Assembly (NCBI GenBank): GCA_900548485.1
Contig: URKL01000022.1
Coordinates: 1-12,832, forward strand
Length of the DNA stretch: 12,832 bases
Reading direction: 5' to 3'
DNA from: an uncultured Succinatimonas sp.
GTDB lineage: Bacteria > Pseudomonadota > Gammaproteobacteria > Enterobacterales > Succinivibrionaceae
Position numbers and translations under genes: made by a program. The notes beneath the pieces are model-generated. The model saw only the letters and a list, made by a program, of their open reading frames with translations, was not told the DNA's origin and searched no databases. Positions within the stretch are counted from its first letter, which is position 1. Each line of letters begins with the position of its first letter. Of this stretch, positions 6,940 to 12,832 are shown piece after piece.

Positions 6940-7932
6940 TTAATTGTTTGGTACTCTCAGTCCCGGAGGAGGCCAATTAGCCACACGCATACCCAAGGAT
7001 AATCCTCTCTGAGCTAAAACATCCTTAATTTCAGTTAAGGACTTCTTACCTAAGTTCGGAGTCTTGAGCAACTCAACCTCTGTACGCTGTACCAAATCAC
7101 CGATGTGAATGATATTCTCCGCTTTGAGACAGTTAGCTGAACGGACAGTAAGTTCCAGATCATCTACTAACTGCATCAGCACAGGATCCGGCATCGGAGG
7201 AGCAGAAGGAGCCAAAGCACGCTCTGTAATATCCTCTTTGTTGATAATATTAGACATACTATCAACTAATAAATCAGATGCCTTCATCAATGCATTTTCA
7301 GGAGTAATAGTACCGTCTGTTTCCAGATCAATAATCAATCTGTCAAGATCGGTACGTTGCTCAACACGAGCTGACTCAACTTCATAAACGAAGCGTCTTA
7401 CCGGGCAGTAATCAGCATCCATCAAAATCACATCCTCTGCATCAGCAGGGAGGTGCTTAGGATCAGATGCCATTACATAACCGACTCCTGAGCTTAAACG
7501 AAGTTTCATCGACAACGAAGCCTTGGCACCAGTGAGAGTGCAGATATGAGCATCCGGATTGGCAAAGCTAATACCTTCAGGGCAAATAATGTCTGAAGCT
7601 TTCACCTCACCTTCGCCGCTTTTCTCAAGCGACAACCATACAGGCTCATTTAGAAGATCATTTGTAACAATGCCGAGTAATTTCAAATTGATAATTAACT
7701 CGAACATTGATTCAGACATATCTTCTTTTACGCTGTATTGATCTTTTATCCCCTCGATGGAAAAAGCATCTACTGCAGTTCCAGACAAGGTCTTAAGCAA
7801 AATTCCGCTTAACGCTACGCCTAAAGTATTGCCATAACCACGTTCTAAAGGTTCTAAAACCACATGAGCATGATTTGGACCGACTTCGGTAAAATCTACC
7901 GGCTTAGGTTTAAGCAGTTCAACAACAGACAC
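6940..7932 (-). CDS. rpoA: RNA polymerase alpha subunit, copy in the canonical alpha-operon position
   Basis: This 330-residue alpha subunit starts at GTG 7932. An in-frame stop pair lies just upstream, no ATG is available, and GGGG lies eight bases away. It occupies the usual rpsD-rpoA-rplQ position, yet its N-terminal domain is unusual. [13 protein letters not shown] is intact, but the near-invariant Arg pair that follows is replaced by Ser42-Gly43 (ALSGILL for ALRRILL). E. coli Arg45 is the classic residue for assembly with beta. HEYS has become DQYS, GVQED has become DMSES, and RGRGYVP has become SGVGYVM. The beta-prime-linked segment [15 protein letters not shown] is preserved. The C-terminal domain is normal, with [25 protein letters not shown] and MRVANWPP. 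It probably cannot form a working homodimer-based polymerase alone and likely pairs with the second alpha. Confidence 0.93.
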   Translation of the reverse strand: MSVVELLKPKPVDFTEVGPNHAHVVLEPLERGYGNTLGVALSGILLKTLSGTAVDAFSIEGIKDQYSVKEDMSESMFELIINLKLLGIVTNDLLNEPVWLSLEKSGEGEVKASDIICPEGISFANPDAHICTLTGAKASLSMKLRLSSGVGYVMASDPKHLPADAEDVILMDADYCPVRRFVYEVESARVEQRTDLDRLIIDLETDGTITPENALMKASDLLVDSMSNIINKEDITERALAPSAPPMPDPVLMQLVDDLELTVRSANCLKAENIIHIGDLVQRTEVELLKTPNLGKKSLTEIKDVLAQRGLSLGMRVANWPPPGLRVPNN

Positions 7933-7977
7933 TAGAGATACCCCACATTATTAGGTGCTGGCAAGGGTTGCCGTTAA

Positions 7978-8601
7978 TTACTTAGAGTACAATTCGACGA
8001 TGAGCTGTTCCTTAATGTCGGCAGGAAGCTCAGAGCGCTCAGGATTGTTCTTGTAAGTGCCTTTCATATGGTCAACATCAACGTCAATCCAGGTAGGCTT
8101 TAAAGCACGCTGACCAGAAAGGTCCATAGCGGCCTTAATACGTAACTGCTTCTTAGCCTTTTCACGAACAGCAATAACGTCGGACGGTTGTACCTGATAA
8201 GAAGGAATATTAACGATCTGATCGTTTACGGTAATAGCCTTATGGGAAACTAACTGACGAGCCTCCATACGGGTAGAACCGAAGCCCATACGATAAACAA
8301 CGTTATCTAAACGGCTTTCTAACAGCTGGAGTAAGTTTTCACCGGTATTGCCGGTCATACGAGCTGCTTTTTTGTAGTAGTTAGCAAACTGACGCTCAAG
8401 AACGCCGTAAATACGACGAACCTTCTGCTTCTCACGAAGTTGCATACCATAATCAGATAAACGCGGCTTGTTAGCGCCGTGCTGACCTGGAACAGTATCT
8501 AATTTGCACTTGGTGTCAATTGCACGAACACCAGACTTCAGAAATAAATCAACACCCTCGCGGCGGCTTAATTTCAGAGCTGGACCTGTGTATTTTGCCA
8601 T
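7978..8601 (-). CDS. rpsD: 30S ribosomal protein S4
   Basis: S4 (uS4) starts 30S assembly by binding the 5' domain of 16S rRNA. In E. coli it also represses the alpha operon by binding the rpsM leader. It has 207 residues against 206 in E. coli. The start [16 protein letters not shown], the VPGQHG loop, [18 protein letters not shown] and the S4 RNA-binding domain (about residues 95-155, [19 protein letters not shown] and [16 protein letters not shown]) are all standard. GGAG lies eight bases before the ATG. rpsK is 30 bases upstream and the first rpoA 45 bases downstream. Confidence 0.98.
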   Translation of the reverse strand: MAKYTGPALKLSRREGVDLFLKSGVRAIDTKCKLDTVPGQHGANKPRLSDYGMQLREKQKVRRIYGVLERQFANYYKKAARMTGNTGENLLQLLESRLDNVVYRMGFGSTRMEARQLVSHKAITVNDQIVNIPSYQVQPSDVIAVREKAKKQLRIKAAMDLSGQRALKPTWIDVDVDHMKGTYKNNPERSELPADIKEQLIVELYSK

Positions 8602-8631
8602 TTATCTTTCTCCAGAAATTTAACTCGAAGG

Positions 8632-9045
8632 TTAGACACGACGCTTTTTAGGCGGGCGGCAACCATTGTGAGGGATAGGGGTAACATCGGTGATGTTGGT
8701 GATCTTAAAGCCGATTGCATTTAAAGCACGGATAGAAGACTCACGACCAGGACCTGGTCCCTTGACTAAAACCTCAAGGTTCTTTACACCGAATTCCTTG
8801 GCAGCCTCACCAGCACGCTCAGTAGCAACCTGAGCTGCATACGGAGTGGACTTACGAGAACCACGGAAACCTGAACCGCCGGCAGTTGCCCAAGAAAGGA
8901 CATTACCCTGGCGATCAGAGATGGTTACGATGGTATTGTTGAAAGATGCATGGATATGAGCCACGCCATCGGCAACCTGCTTCTTAGAGCGCTTGCCGCG
9001 TACGCGGGTAGCCGCTGCAGTTGCGGTCTTAATTTCTTCAGCCAT
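8632..9045 (-). CDS. rpsK: 30S ribosomal protein S11
   Basis: S11 (uS11) lies on the platform of the 30S subunit near the mRNA exit. The core [51 protein letters not shown] and the basic end [12 protein letters not shown] are canonical. It has 137 residues, with an N-terminus a few residues longer than the E. coli protein (129) and rich in Ala and Thr. The ATG is preceded by GGAG seven bases upstream, and rpsM ends ten bases before it, so the two are tightly coupled. Confidence 0.98.
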   Translation of the reverse strand: MAEEIKTATAAATRVRGKRSKKQVADGVAHIHASFNNTIVTISDRQGNVLSWATAGGSGFRGSRKSTPYAAQVATERAGEAAKEFGVKNLEVLVKGPGPGRESSIRALNAIGFKITNITDVTPIPHNGCRPPKKRRV

Positions 9046-9055
9046 CTAAACTCTC

Positions 9056-9412
9056 CTACTTCTTCACACTCTTGCGCGGGCCCTTACGGGTACGAGCATT
9101 GGTTTTAGTACGCTGACCGCGAACTGGTAAGCCGCGGCGGTGGCGTAAGCCACGATAGGTACCAAGATCAATAAGACGCTTGATGTTCATGGAAATTTCG
9201 CGACGAAGGTCACCTTCTACGGTGAACTTTGCAACTTCAGCACGAATCTTATCTACTACCTGTTCGTCGATATCTTTGAACTTGGTGGTAGGTTCAACCC
9301 CAACGGCAGCGAGAATATCGCGAGCACGGGTCGGGCCGATGCCATAGATCGATTGCAAAGCAATCATGGCAATCTTCTGGTCAGGCACATTAATGCCAGC
9401 TATACGGGCCAC
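9056..9412 (-). CDS. rpsM: 30S ribosomal protein S13, first gene of the alpha operon
   Basis: S13 (uS13) is in the 30S head and forms inter-subunit bridges and tRNA contacts. It has 118 residues, with [26 protein letters not shown], the helix-rich middle, [20 protein letters not shown] and the basic tail [10 protein letters not shown]. The start is GTG with AGGAG seven bases upstream. E. coli rpsM also starts with GTG, and there the start region is part of the S4-binding pseudoknot that controls the operon. The opening codons are very close to those of E. coli, and a structured leader precedes the gene. Confidence 0.98.
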   Translation of the reverse strand: MARIAGINVPDQKIAMIALQSIYGIGPTRARDILAAVGVEPTTKFKDIDEQVVDKIRAEVAKFTVEGDLRREISMNIKRLIDLGTYRGLRHRRGLPVRGQRTKTNARTRKGPRKSVKK

Positions 9413-9605
9413 TATCGATCTCCTAATTAAAGGTCTATTAAAAACAACGGTTGCTGCAAAGCCCGTTTAATGGATACGCAACAACCACTATAGTGCACAT
9501 TGGCATGTCAGAACGGCACCCAAGGTTAAAAACCTAAGGTGCCGTGTAAACTGTATGATTATACAGAAATCTATTTAGATGTTCAAGAACATCTTTACAA
9601 AAGCA
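9413..9605 (-). promoter_or_regulatory. Structured leader between rpmJ and rpsM (alpha-operon control region)
   Basis: These 193 gene-free bases separate the spc and alpha operons. Two stems are visible on the transcribed strand. The first has 7 bp (9538-9544 with 9514-9520) plus a 5-bp inner stem (9523-9527 with 9531-9535) across a 2x2 internal loop. The second has 9 bp with one G-U (9478-9486 with 9449-9457) around a 20-base loop, starting 66 bases before the rpsM start. A TATAGT at 9492-9487 could be a -10 but lacks a well-spaced -35. By analogy with E. coli this should hold the alpha promoter and the S4 target. The S4 pseudoknot itself is not demonstrated. Confidence 0.5.
9514..9544 (-). 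repeat. Two-part hairpin in the rpmJ-rpsM spacer
   Basis: CGGCACC and its complement form the outer stem (9514-9520 with 9538-9544). AGGTT and AACCT form the inner stem with a 3-base loop. They are separated by a symmetric two-base internal loop. No U-run follows on the transcribed strand. It lies 62 bases past the rpmJ stop, so it may mark the 3' boundary of the spc transcript or a processing site. Confidence 0.5.
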
Positions 9606-9719
9606 TTAGCCCTGACGTTGCTTATGCTTAGGATTGCTGCAGATAATGCGGACTACACCGTGGCGACGAACGACTTTGCAGTTGCGACACATCTTTTTAA
9701 CTGAAGCACCAACTTTCAT
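9606..9719 (-). CDS. rpmJ: 50S ribosomal protein L36 (zinc-binding type)
   Basis: L36 (bL36) is a 37-residue zinc-ribbon protein of the large subunit. It reads [20 protein letters not shown], then [17 protein letters not shown]. It keeps all four zinc ligands, Cys11, Cys14, Cys27 and His32, so it is the zinc-containing form; one residue is missing beside Cys27 compared with E. coli (38 residues). GGGAG lies six bases before the ATG, and secY ends 29 bases upstream. It is the last gene of the spc operon, as in E. coli. Confidence 0.97.
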   Translation of the reverse strand: MKVGASVKKMCRNCKVVRRHGVVRIICSNPKHKQRQG

Positions 9720-9748
9720 TTTTTTCTCCCATAACAGAGTGAAAAACT

Positions 9749-11095
9749 CTAACGGCCATAATTCCGAAGGTTTGCCTTACGCATGATATCGCCATACTGC
9801 TGATTCATCATGTGACTCTGAAGCTGAGCTACGAAATCCATGCTGACCACTACGATAATCAGTAATGAAGTACCACCAAAGTAGAACTGAACATTAAACC
9901 AGTTCATAAGTAGCTGCGGTACCAGGCAGACCAACACCATGTATAAAGAACCACTCAGGGTCAAACGAGTCATCACCTTATCGATGAAACGAGCTGTTTG
10001 CTCGCCCGGGCGGATACCAGGAATAAAAGCTCCACTCTTCTTCAAATTCTCTGCCACATCGCGAGGATTAAATACCAACGCGGTATAGAAGAAAGTAAAG
10101 AATATGATGGCTGCAGCATACATCAACTCATAAAGCGGTTGACCTGGCTGGAGGAACATGGAAATTTCCTGAAGCACATTGGCCACAGCATTATCACCTT
10201 GACCGAACCAAGATACAACAGTACCTGGGAATAAAATTATCGACGACGCAAAAATAGCCGGGATAACACCAGATAAGTTAATCTTTAACGGTAAAGTAGA
10301 GCGAGGCTGTGAATAAATGCGGTTACCCATCTGACGCTTGGCATATTCGATAACAATTTTACGCTGACCACGTTCAACGAAAACTACGAATAGGGTCACT
10401 AAGACCACGACAACACCAATAATCAACAGGGCAATGGTCGATAGATCACCTTGACGCGATTGCTCGAAAGTACGAGCTAAAGCTGAAGGTAATCCAGCGA
10501 CGATACCAGCAAAGATAATAAGAGAAATACCATTGCCAATACCGCGTTCAGTAATCTGTTCACCAAGCCACATCAAGAGCATTGTACCAGTGACAAGACT
10601 TACAGTTGTTACAAAGTAAAAACCAAAGCCTGGATTGTCAACCAACCCTGGCATCATATTAGGAATACCAGTGGCAATACCCAAAGCCTGAATGGCGGCT
10701 AAAAAGAGCGTAGCCACGCGAGTGTACTGAGTAATCTTACGACGACCAGATTCACCCTCTTTGCGTAATTCTGCTAAGTTCTTATTAATAACTGCCAACA
10801 GCTGAATGATAATGGCTGCAGAAATATAAGGCATGATACCTAATGCTAAAACGGAGGCACGCTCTAAAGCACCACCGGAGAACATATTGAACATACCCAA
10901 GATGGTTCCGCTCTGCTCATCGAAAACTCGCTGCAGGACATCGGCATTTACACCTGGAACCGGAATATACGAACCAAGTCTGAAGACGACAAGTCCGATG
11001 AAGACGAAGAGCAGACGTGAACGCAGCTCGCCGTTACCGGATTTGCTTTGTTGCGCCACTTCGCGACTTCTATCAAATAGCGATTTTCTTGCCAT
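9749..11095 (-). CDS. secY: Protein translocase subunit SecY
   Basis: SecY is the channel of the SecYEG translocon in the inner membrane. It has 448 residues (E. coli 443) and aligns throughout. The N-terminal cytosolic stretch is followed by [20 protein letters not shown] as the first segment, [20 protein letters not shown] as the plug and second segment, [33 protein letters not shown] and the long cytosolic loop [16 protein letters not shown]. Then come [52 protein letters not shown] and the C-terminal [16 protein letters not shown]. The ATG has AGAGG six bases upstream. It sits in the usual rplO-secY-rpmJ order. A GNRA-capped hairpin lies just before its ribosome binding site. Confidence 0.98.
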   Translation of the reverse strand: MARKSLFDRSREVAQQSKSGNGELRSRLLFVFIGLVVFRLGSYIPVPGVNADVLQRVFDEQSGTILGMFNMFSGGALERASVLALGIMPYISAAIIIQLLAVINKNLAELRKEGESGRRKITQYTRVATLFLAAIQALGIATGIPNMMPGLVDNPGFGFYFVTTVSLVTGTMLLMWLGEQITERGIGNGISLIIFAGIVAGLPSALARTFEQSRQGDLSTIALLIIGVVVVLVTLFVVFVERGQRKIVIEYAKRQMGNRIYSQPRSTLPLKINLSGVIPAIFASSIILFPGTVVSWFGQGDNAVANVLQEISMFLQPGQPLYELMYAAAIIFFTFFYTALVFNPRDVAENLKKSGAFIPGIRPGEQTARFIDKVMTRLTLSGSLYMVLVCLVPQLLMNWFNVQFYFGGTSLLIIVVVSMDFVAQLQSHMMNQQYGDIMRKANLRNYGR

Positions 11096-11109
11096 GCAAA
11101 ACCTCTATA

Positions 11110-11127
11110 GGGCATCTTACGATGCCC
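11110..11127 (-). promoter_or_regulatory. GNRA-capped hairpin between rplO and secY
   Basis: On the transcribed strand GGGCATC and its exact complement close a GTAA tetraloop (GNRA type). It fills the middle of the 41-base rplO-secY gap, nine bases after the rplO stop and just before the secY Shine-Dalgarno. With no U-run it is not a terminator. It may affect mRNA decay or secY translation. Confidence 0.5.
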
Positions 11128-11136
11128 AAAATTAAA

Positions 11137-11733
11137 TTACTTGGAAGCCTTCTTGGCAGCCTTTTGTTCGGCAGTCTTCTTAGCAGGCTTTTGAATGCCG
11201 TCTTTAGCAAGCTTGTCAAGACGAGCCTGCTGCTTAGCAGCAGAACGCTTGGCAGAAGCCTCTAAACGAGCAGCAGCTTCAGCGATGTAAGCGGCTTCTT
11301 CAACAGAACCACCACAAGCCTCAATTGCAGCCTTAGCACCCTTAGTTACACCAATACCCTTAACAGTGATCTTCTTGGTGAAGTTCGGTACACGGGATAA
11401 AACAACCTTAACGAACTTGTCCTTCTTGGTGATAAGACGAGCCTTTAATAAGGTGTCCATATCAACAACATCACCTTCAATACGATTTAAATCGTTTAAG
11501 GTAACCTCAGTGGTAACAGCAGCTTTAGGAGACCAGAAACCGAACTTCGGTAAACGGATCTTCATAGGGATGGCGCCGCCCTCGAAACCAGGACGCTTGT
11601 GGGCACTCTTACGGGCACCAGCACCTTTAACACCACGGCCGCAGGTCTTACCGAGGCCAGAACCAATACCACGACCGACACGAACGGCTCTCTTGTGAGA
11701 ACCCTCAGCCGGACTTAAAGTATTCAGAAACAT
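11137..11733 (-). CDS. rplO: 50S ribosomal protein L15 with long C-terminal extension
   Basis: L15 (uL15) is a large-subunit assembly protein with an extended N-terminal arm buried in 23S rRNA. The arm ([40 protein letters not shown] and RLPKFGF) and the globular domain ending [18 protein letters not shown] match E. coli, which stops at that point with 144 residues. Here 52 further residues follow, a lysine- and alanine-rich predicted helix ending in [16 protein letters not shown]. The reading frame is uninterrupted and ends in TAA, so the tail is genuine coding sequence. Basic tails of this type occur in other ribosomal proteins; its contact is unknown. The ATG lies three bases after the rpmD stop. 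Confidence 0.95.
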   Translation of the reverse strand: MFLNTLSPAEGSHKRAVRVGRGIGSGLGKTCGRGVKGAGARKSAHKRPGFEGGAIPMKIRLPKFGFWSPKAAVTTEVTLNDLNRIEGDVVDMDTLLKARLITKKDKFVKVVLSRVPNFTKKITVKGIGVTKGAKAAIEACGGSVEEAAYIAEAAARLEASAKRSAAKQQARLDKLAKDGIQKPAKKTAEQKAAKKASK

Positions 11734-11736
11734 CTT

Positions 11737-11922
11737 TTACTCCTCGACCTTGACCATATAGCTAATTTTATTGATCATGCCGCGAACAGAAGGAGTATCC
11801 TCAAGCTCAACGGTATGACGAATACGGCGCAGACCCAGTCCCTTTAAGGTAGCAACGTGCTTGGGTAAACGGCCGATAGAACTCTTAGTCTGAGTAACCT
11901 TGATGGTTTTCTTCTCTGCCAT
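11737..11922 (-). CDS. rpmD: 50S ribosomal protein L30
   Basis: L30 (uL30) is a small large-subunit protein. The 61 residues contain [34 protein letters not shown] and the [20 protein letters not shown] end, co-linear with E. coli L30 (59 residues). GGAG lies six bases before the ATG and overlaps the rpsE stop codon, so translation is probably coupled to rpsE. Confidence 0.98.
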   Translation of the reverse strand: MAEKKTIKVTQTKSSIGRLPKHVATLKGLGLRRIRHTVELEDTPSVRGMINKISYMVKVEE

Positions 11923-11925
11923 TTT

Positions 11926-12432
11926 TTACTCCAAAATTTCCTTAACTGAGAGGCCACGCTTAGCAGCAACAGCCTCAGGAGTACGCATGGAAGCTAAAGC
12001 AGCAACAGTAGCACGAACTACGTTGATAGGATTAGTAGAACCATAAGCCTTAGCTAAAACGTTACGAACACCAGCAACCTCAAGTACAGCACGCATAGCA
12101 CCACCAGCAATAATACCGGTACCTTCAGCGGCAGGCTGCATATAAACCATGGAACCAGAGTGCTCACCCTTAACGGCGTGGAACAAAGTACCATTGTTTA
12201 AAGAGATATTGTTATTGATATTGCGGCGAGCCTGCTCAATTGCCTTTTGAATAGCAGCAGGAACTTCACCAGCCTTACCATAACCAAAACCAACACGGCC
12301 GTTACCATCACCAACAACAGTTAAAGCGGTGAAGGAGAAAATACGACCACCCTTAACAACTTTAGCTACACGGTTAACTGCAACCAATTTTTCCTGCAGT
12401 TCGCCAGCTTGAGTTTCATCTTTGTGTTGCAT
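11926..12432 (-). CDS. rpsE: 30S ribosomal protein S5
   Basis: S5 (uS5) helps decoding accuracy and mRNA unwinding at the 30S entry channel. I place the start at ATG 12432. AGGAG lies eight bases upstream and the product ([16 protein letters not shown]) aligns with E. coli [19 protein letters not shown] at 12441 would overlap that Shine-Dalgarno. The double-stranded-RNA-binding-like N-domain ([34 protein letters not shown]) and the C-domain ([35 protein letters not shown]) are standard. The length is 168 against 167. The Shine-Dalgarno overlaps the rplR stop codon, giving tight coupling. Confidence 0.97.
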   Translation of the reverse strand: MQHKDETQAGELQEKLVAVNRVAKVVKGGRIFSFTALTVVGDGNGRVGFGYGKAGEVPAAIQKAIEQARRNINNNISLNNGTLFHAVKGEHSGSMVYMQPAAEGTGIIAGGAMRAVLEVAGVRNVLAKAYGSTNPINVVRATVAALASMRTPEAVAAKRGLSVKEILE

Positions 12433-12443
12433 CTGCTGCACTC

Positions 12444-12797
12444 CTAGAACTTAAGGCCGGCTTCACGAGCGGCGTCAGCTAAAGCTGCAACACGGCCGTG
12501 ATACTGATAGCCAGATCTGTCAAAAGCTACGGTTTCAACCTTAGCGGCAATGGCACGCTCGGCAACAGTCTTGCCGATAAGCTTAGCTGCTTCAACGTTG
12601 CCAGTGTACTTTAAGTCTTTGATAAGATCTTTCTCTAAAGTACAAGCAGAGGCTAAAACGCAATTATCTTTGTTAATTACCTGAGCATAGATGTGACGCG
12701 GGGTACGGGTAACAACTAAACGAGTTACACCCAGCTCGTGCATCTTTGCACGGGATTTAGTGGCGCGACGGATACGTGCTTCTTTCTTGTCAAACAT
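12444..12797 (-). CDS. rplR: 50S ribosomal protein L18
   Basis: L18 (uL18) brings 5S rRNA to the large subunit. At 117 residues it is the same length as in E. coli. The basic start [46 protein letters not shown]-like TVAERAI and the C-terminal [20 protein letters not shown] are diagnostic. The ATG has AGGGTGG six bases upstream, and rplF ends 14 bases before it. Confidence 0.98.
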   Translation of the reverse strand: MFDKKEARIRRATKSRAKMHELGVTRLVVTRTPRHIYAQVINKDNCVLASACTLEKDLIKDLKYTGNVEAAKLIGKTVAERAIAAKVETVAFDRSGYQYHGRVAALADAAREAGLKF

Positions 12798-12811
12798 GTT
12801 ATGCCACCCTG

Positions 12812-12832
12812 TTATTTCTTCTTAGCTTCTTT
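12812..12832 (-). CDS. rplF: 50S ribosomal protein L6, last six codons only
   Basis: The end of the window encodes KEAKKK and a TAA stop, the same C-terminus as gammaproteobacterial L6. It lies directly upstream of rplR, as expected for the spc operon. The rest of the gene is outside the window, so the call rests on this short tail and on position. Confidence 0.75.
   Translation of the reverse strand, partial: KEAKKK

Noticed and set aside
9486..9511. CTGACA and TATAGT as an alpha-operon promoter
   Set aside because: The spacing is only 13 bases, too short for a sigma-70 promoter. The TATAGT may still be a -10 without a recognisable -35.
12433..12441. GTG start for rpsE three codons upstream of the ATG
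   Set aside because: The GTG overlaps the AGGAG Shine-Dalgarno that is correctly spaced for ATG 12432.
1..12832. CRISPR array, insertion sequence, prophage or defence system
   Set aside because: I saw no repeat array, transposase-like frame, long terminal inverted repeats or integrase. Apart from the second rpoA the genes are core housekeeping or small accessory genes.

Overview
The window reads as part of a gammaproteobacterial chromosome of fairly low GC content. The evidence is the E. coli-like gene order of the spc and alpha ribosomal operons, the proC-yggT pair, and ribosomal, SecY and ParC proteins that align end to end with their gammaproteobacterial counterparts. A lineage near the Succinivibrionaceae/Aeromonadales is possible, but I cannot establish it without a search.

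Left part (1-5443). The 3' end of proC and yggT run rightward. They converge with, and overlap by 4 bases, a leftward parC that is broken in two near codon 115. Next come a rightward secreted L,D-transpeptidase-fold gene, a bidirectional terminator, and a leftward two-gene unit: a flavin-reductase-fold protein and an unrecognised acidic 114-residue protein with no gap between them. An AT-rich spacer with no gene lies between that unit and the rpoA terminator.

Right part (5444-12832). Everything here is leftward. Read in transcription order it is the end of rplF, then rplR, rpsE, rpmD, rplO, secY and rpmJ (the distal spc operon), a 193-base structured leader, then rpsM, rpsK, rpsD, rpoA, rplQ (the alpha operon), and then a second complete rpoA with its own intrinsic terminator.

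The standout observation is the two RNA polymerase alpha subunits in one operon. Their C-terminal DNA-binding domains are about 87% identical by eye (58 of 67 positions). Their N-terminal assembly domains have diverged in a complementary way. The copy in the canonical position has lost the beta-contacting arginine pair and neighbouring motifs but keeps the segment linked to beta-prime binding. The copy after rplQ shows the reverse. This suggests an obligate alpha-alpha-prime heterodimer in which each subunit has a fixed side of the polymerase. Francisella is the known precedent for two alpha subunits, but there the genes are not adjacent. Other points of note are the interrupted parC, a parC terminator embedded antisense in the yggT coding sequence, a GNRA-capped hairpin that casts doubt on the upstream start of the second rpoA, and a 52-residue basic tail on ribosomal protein L15.
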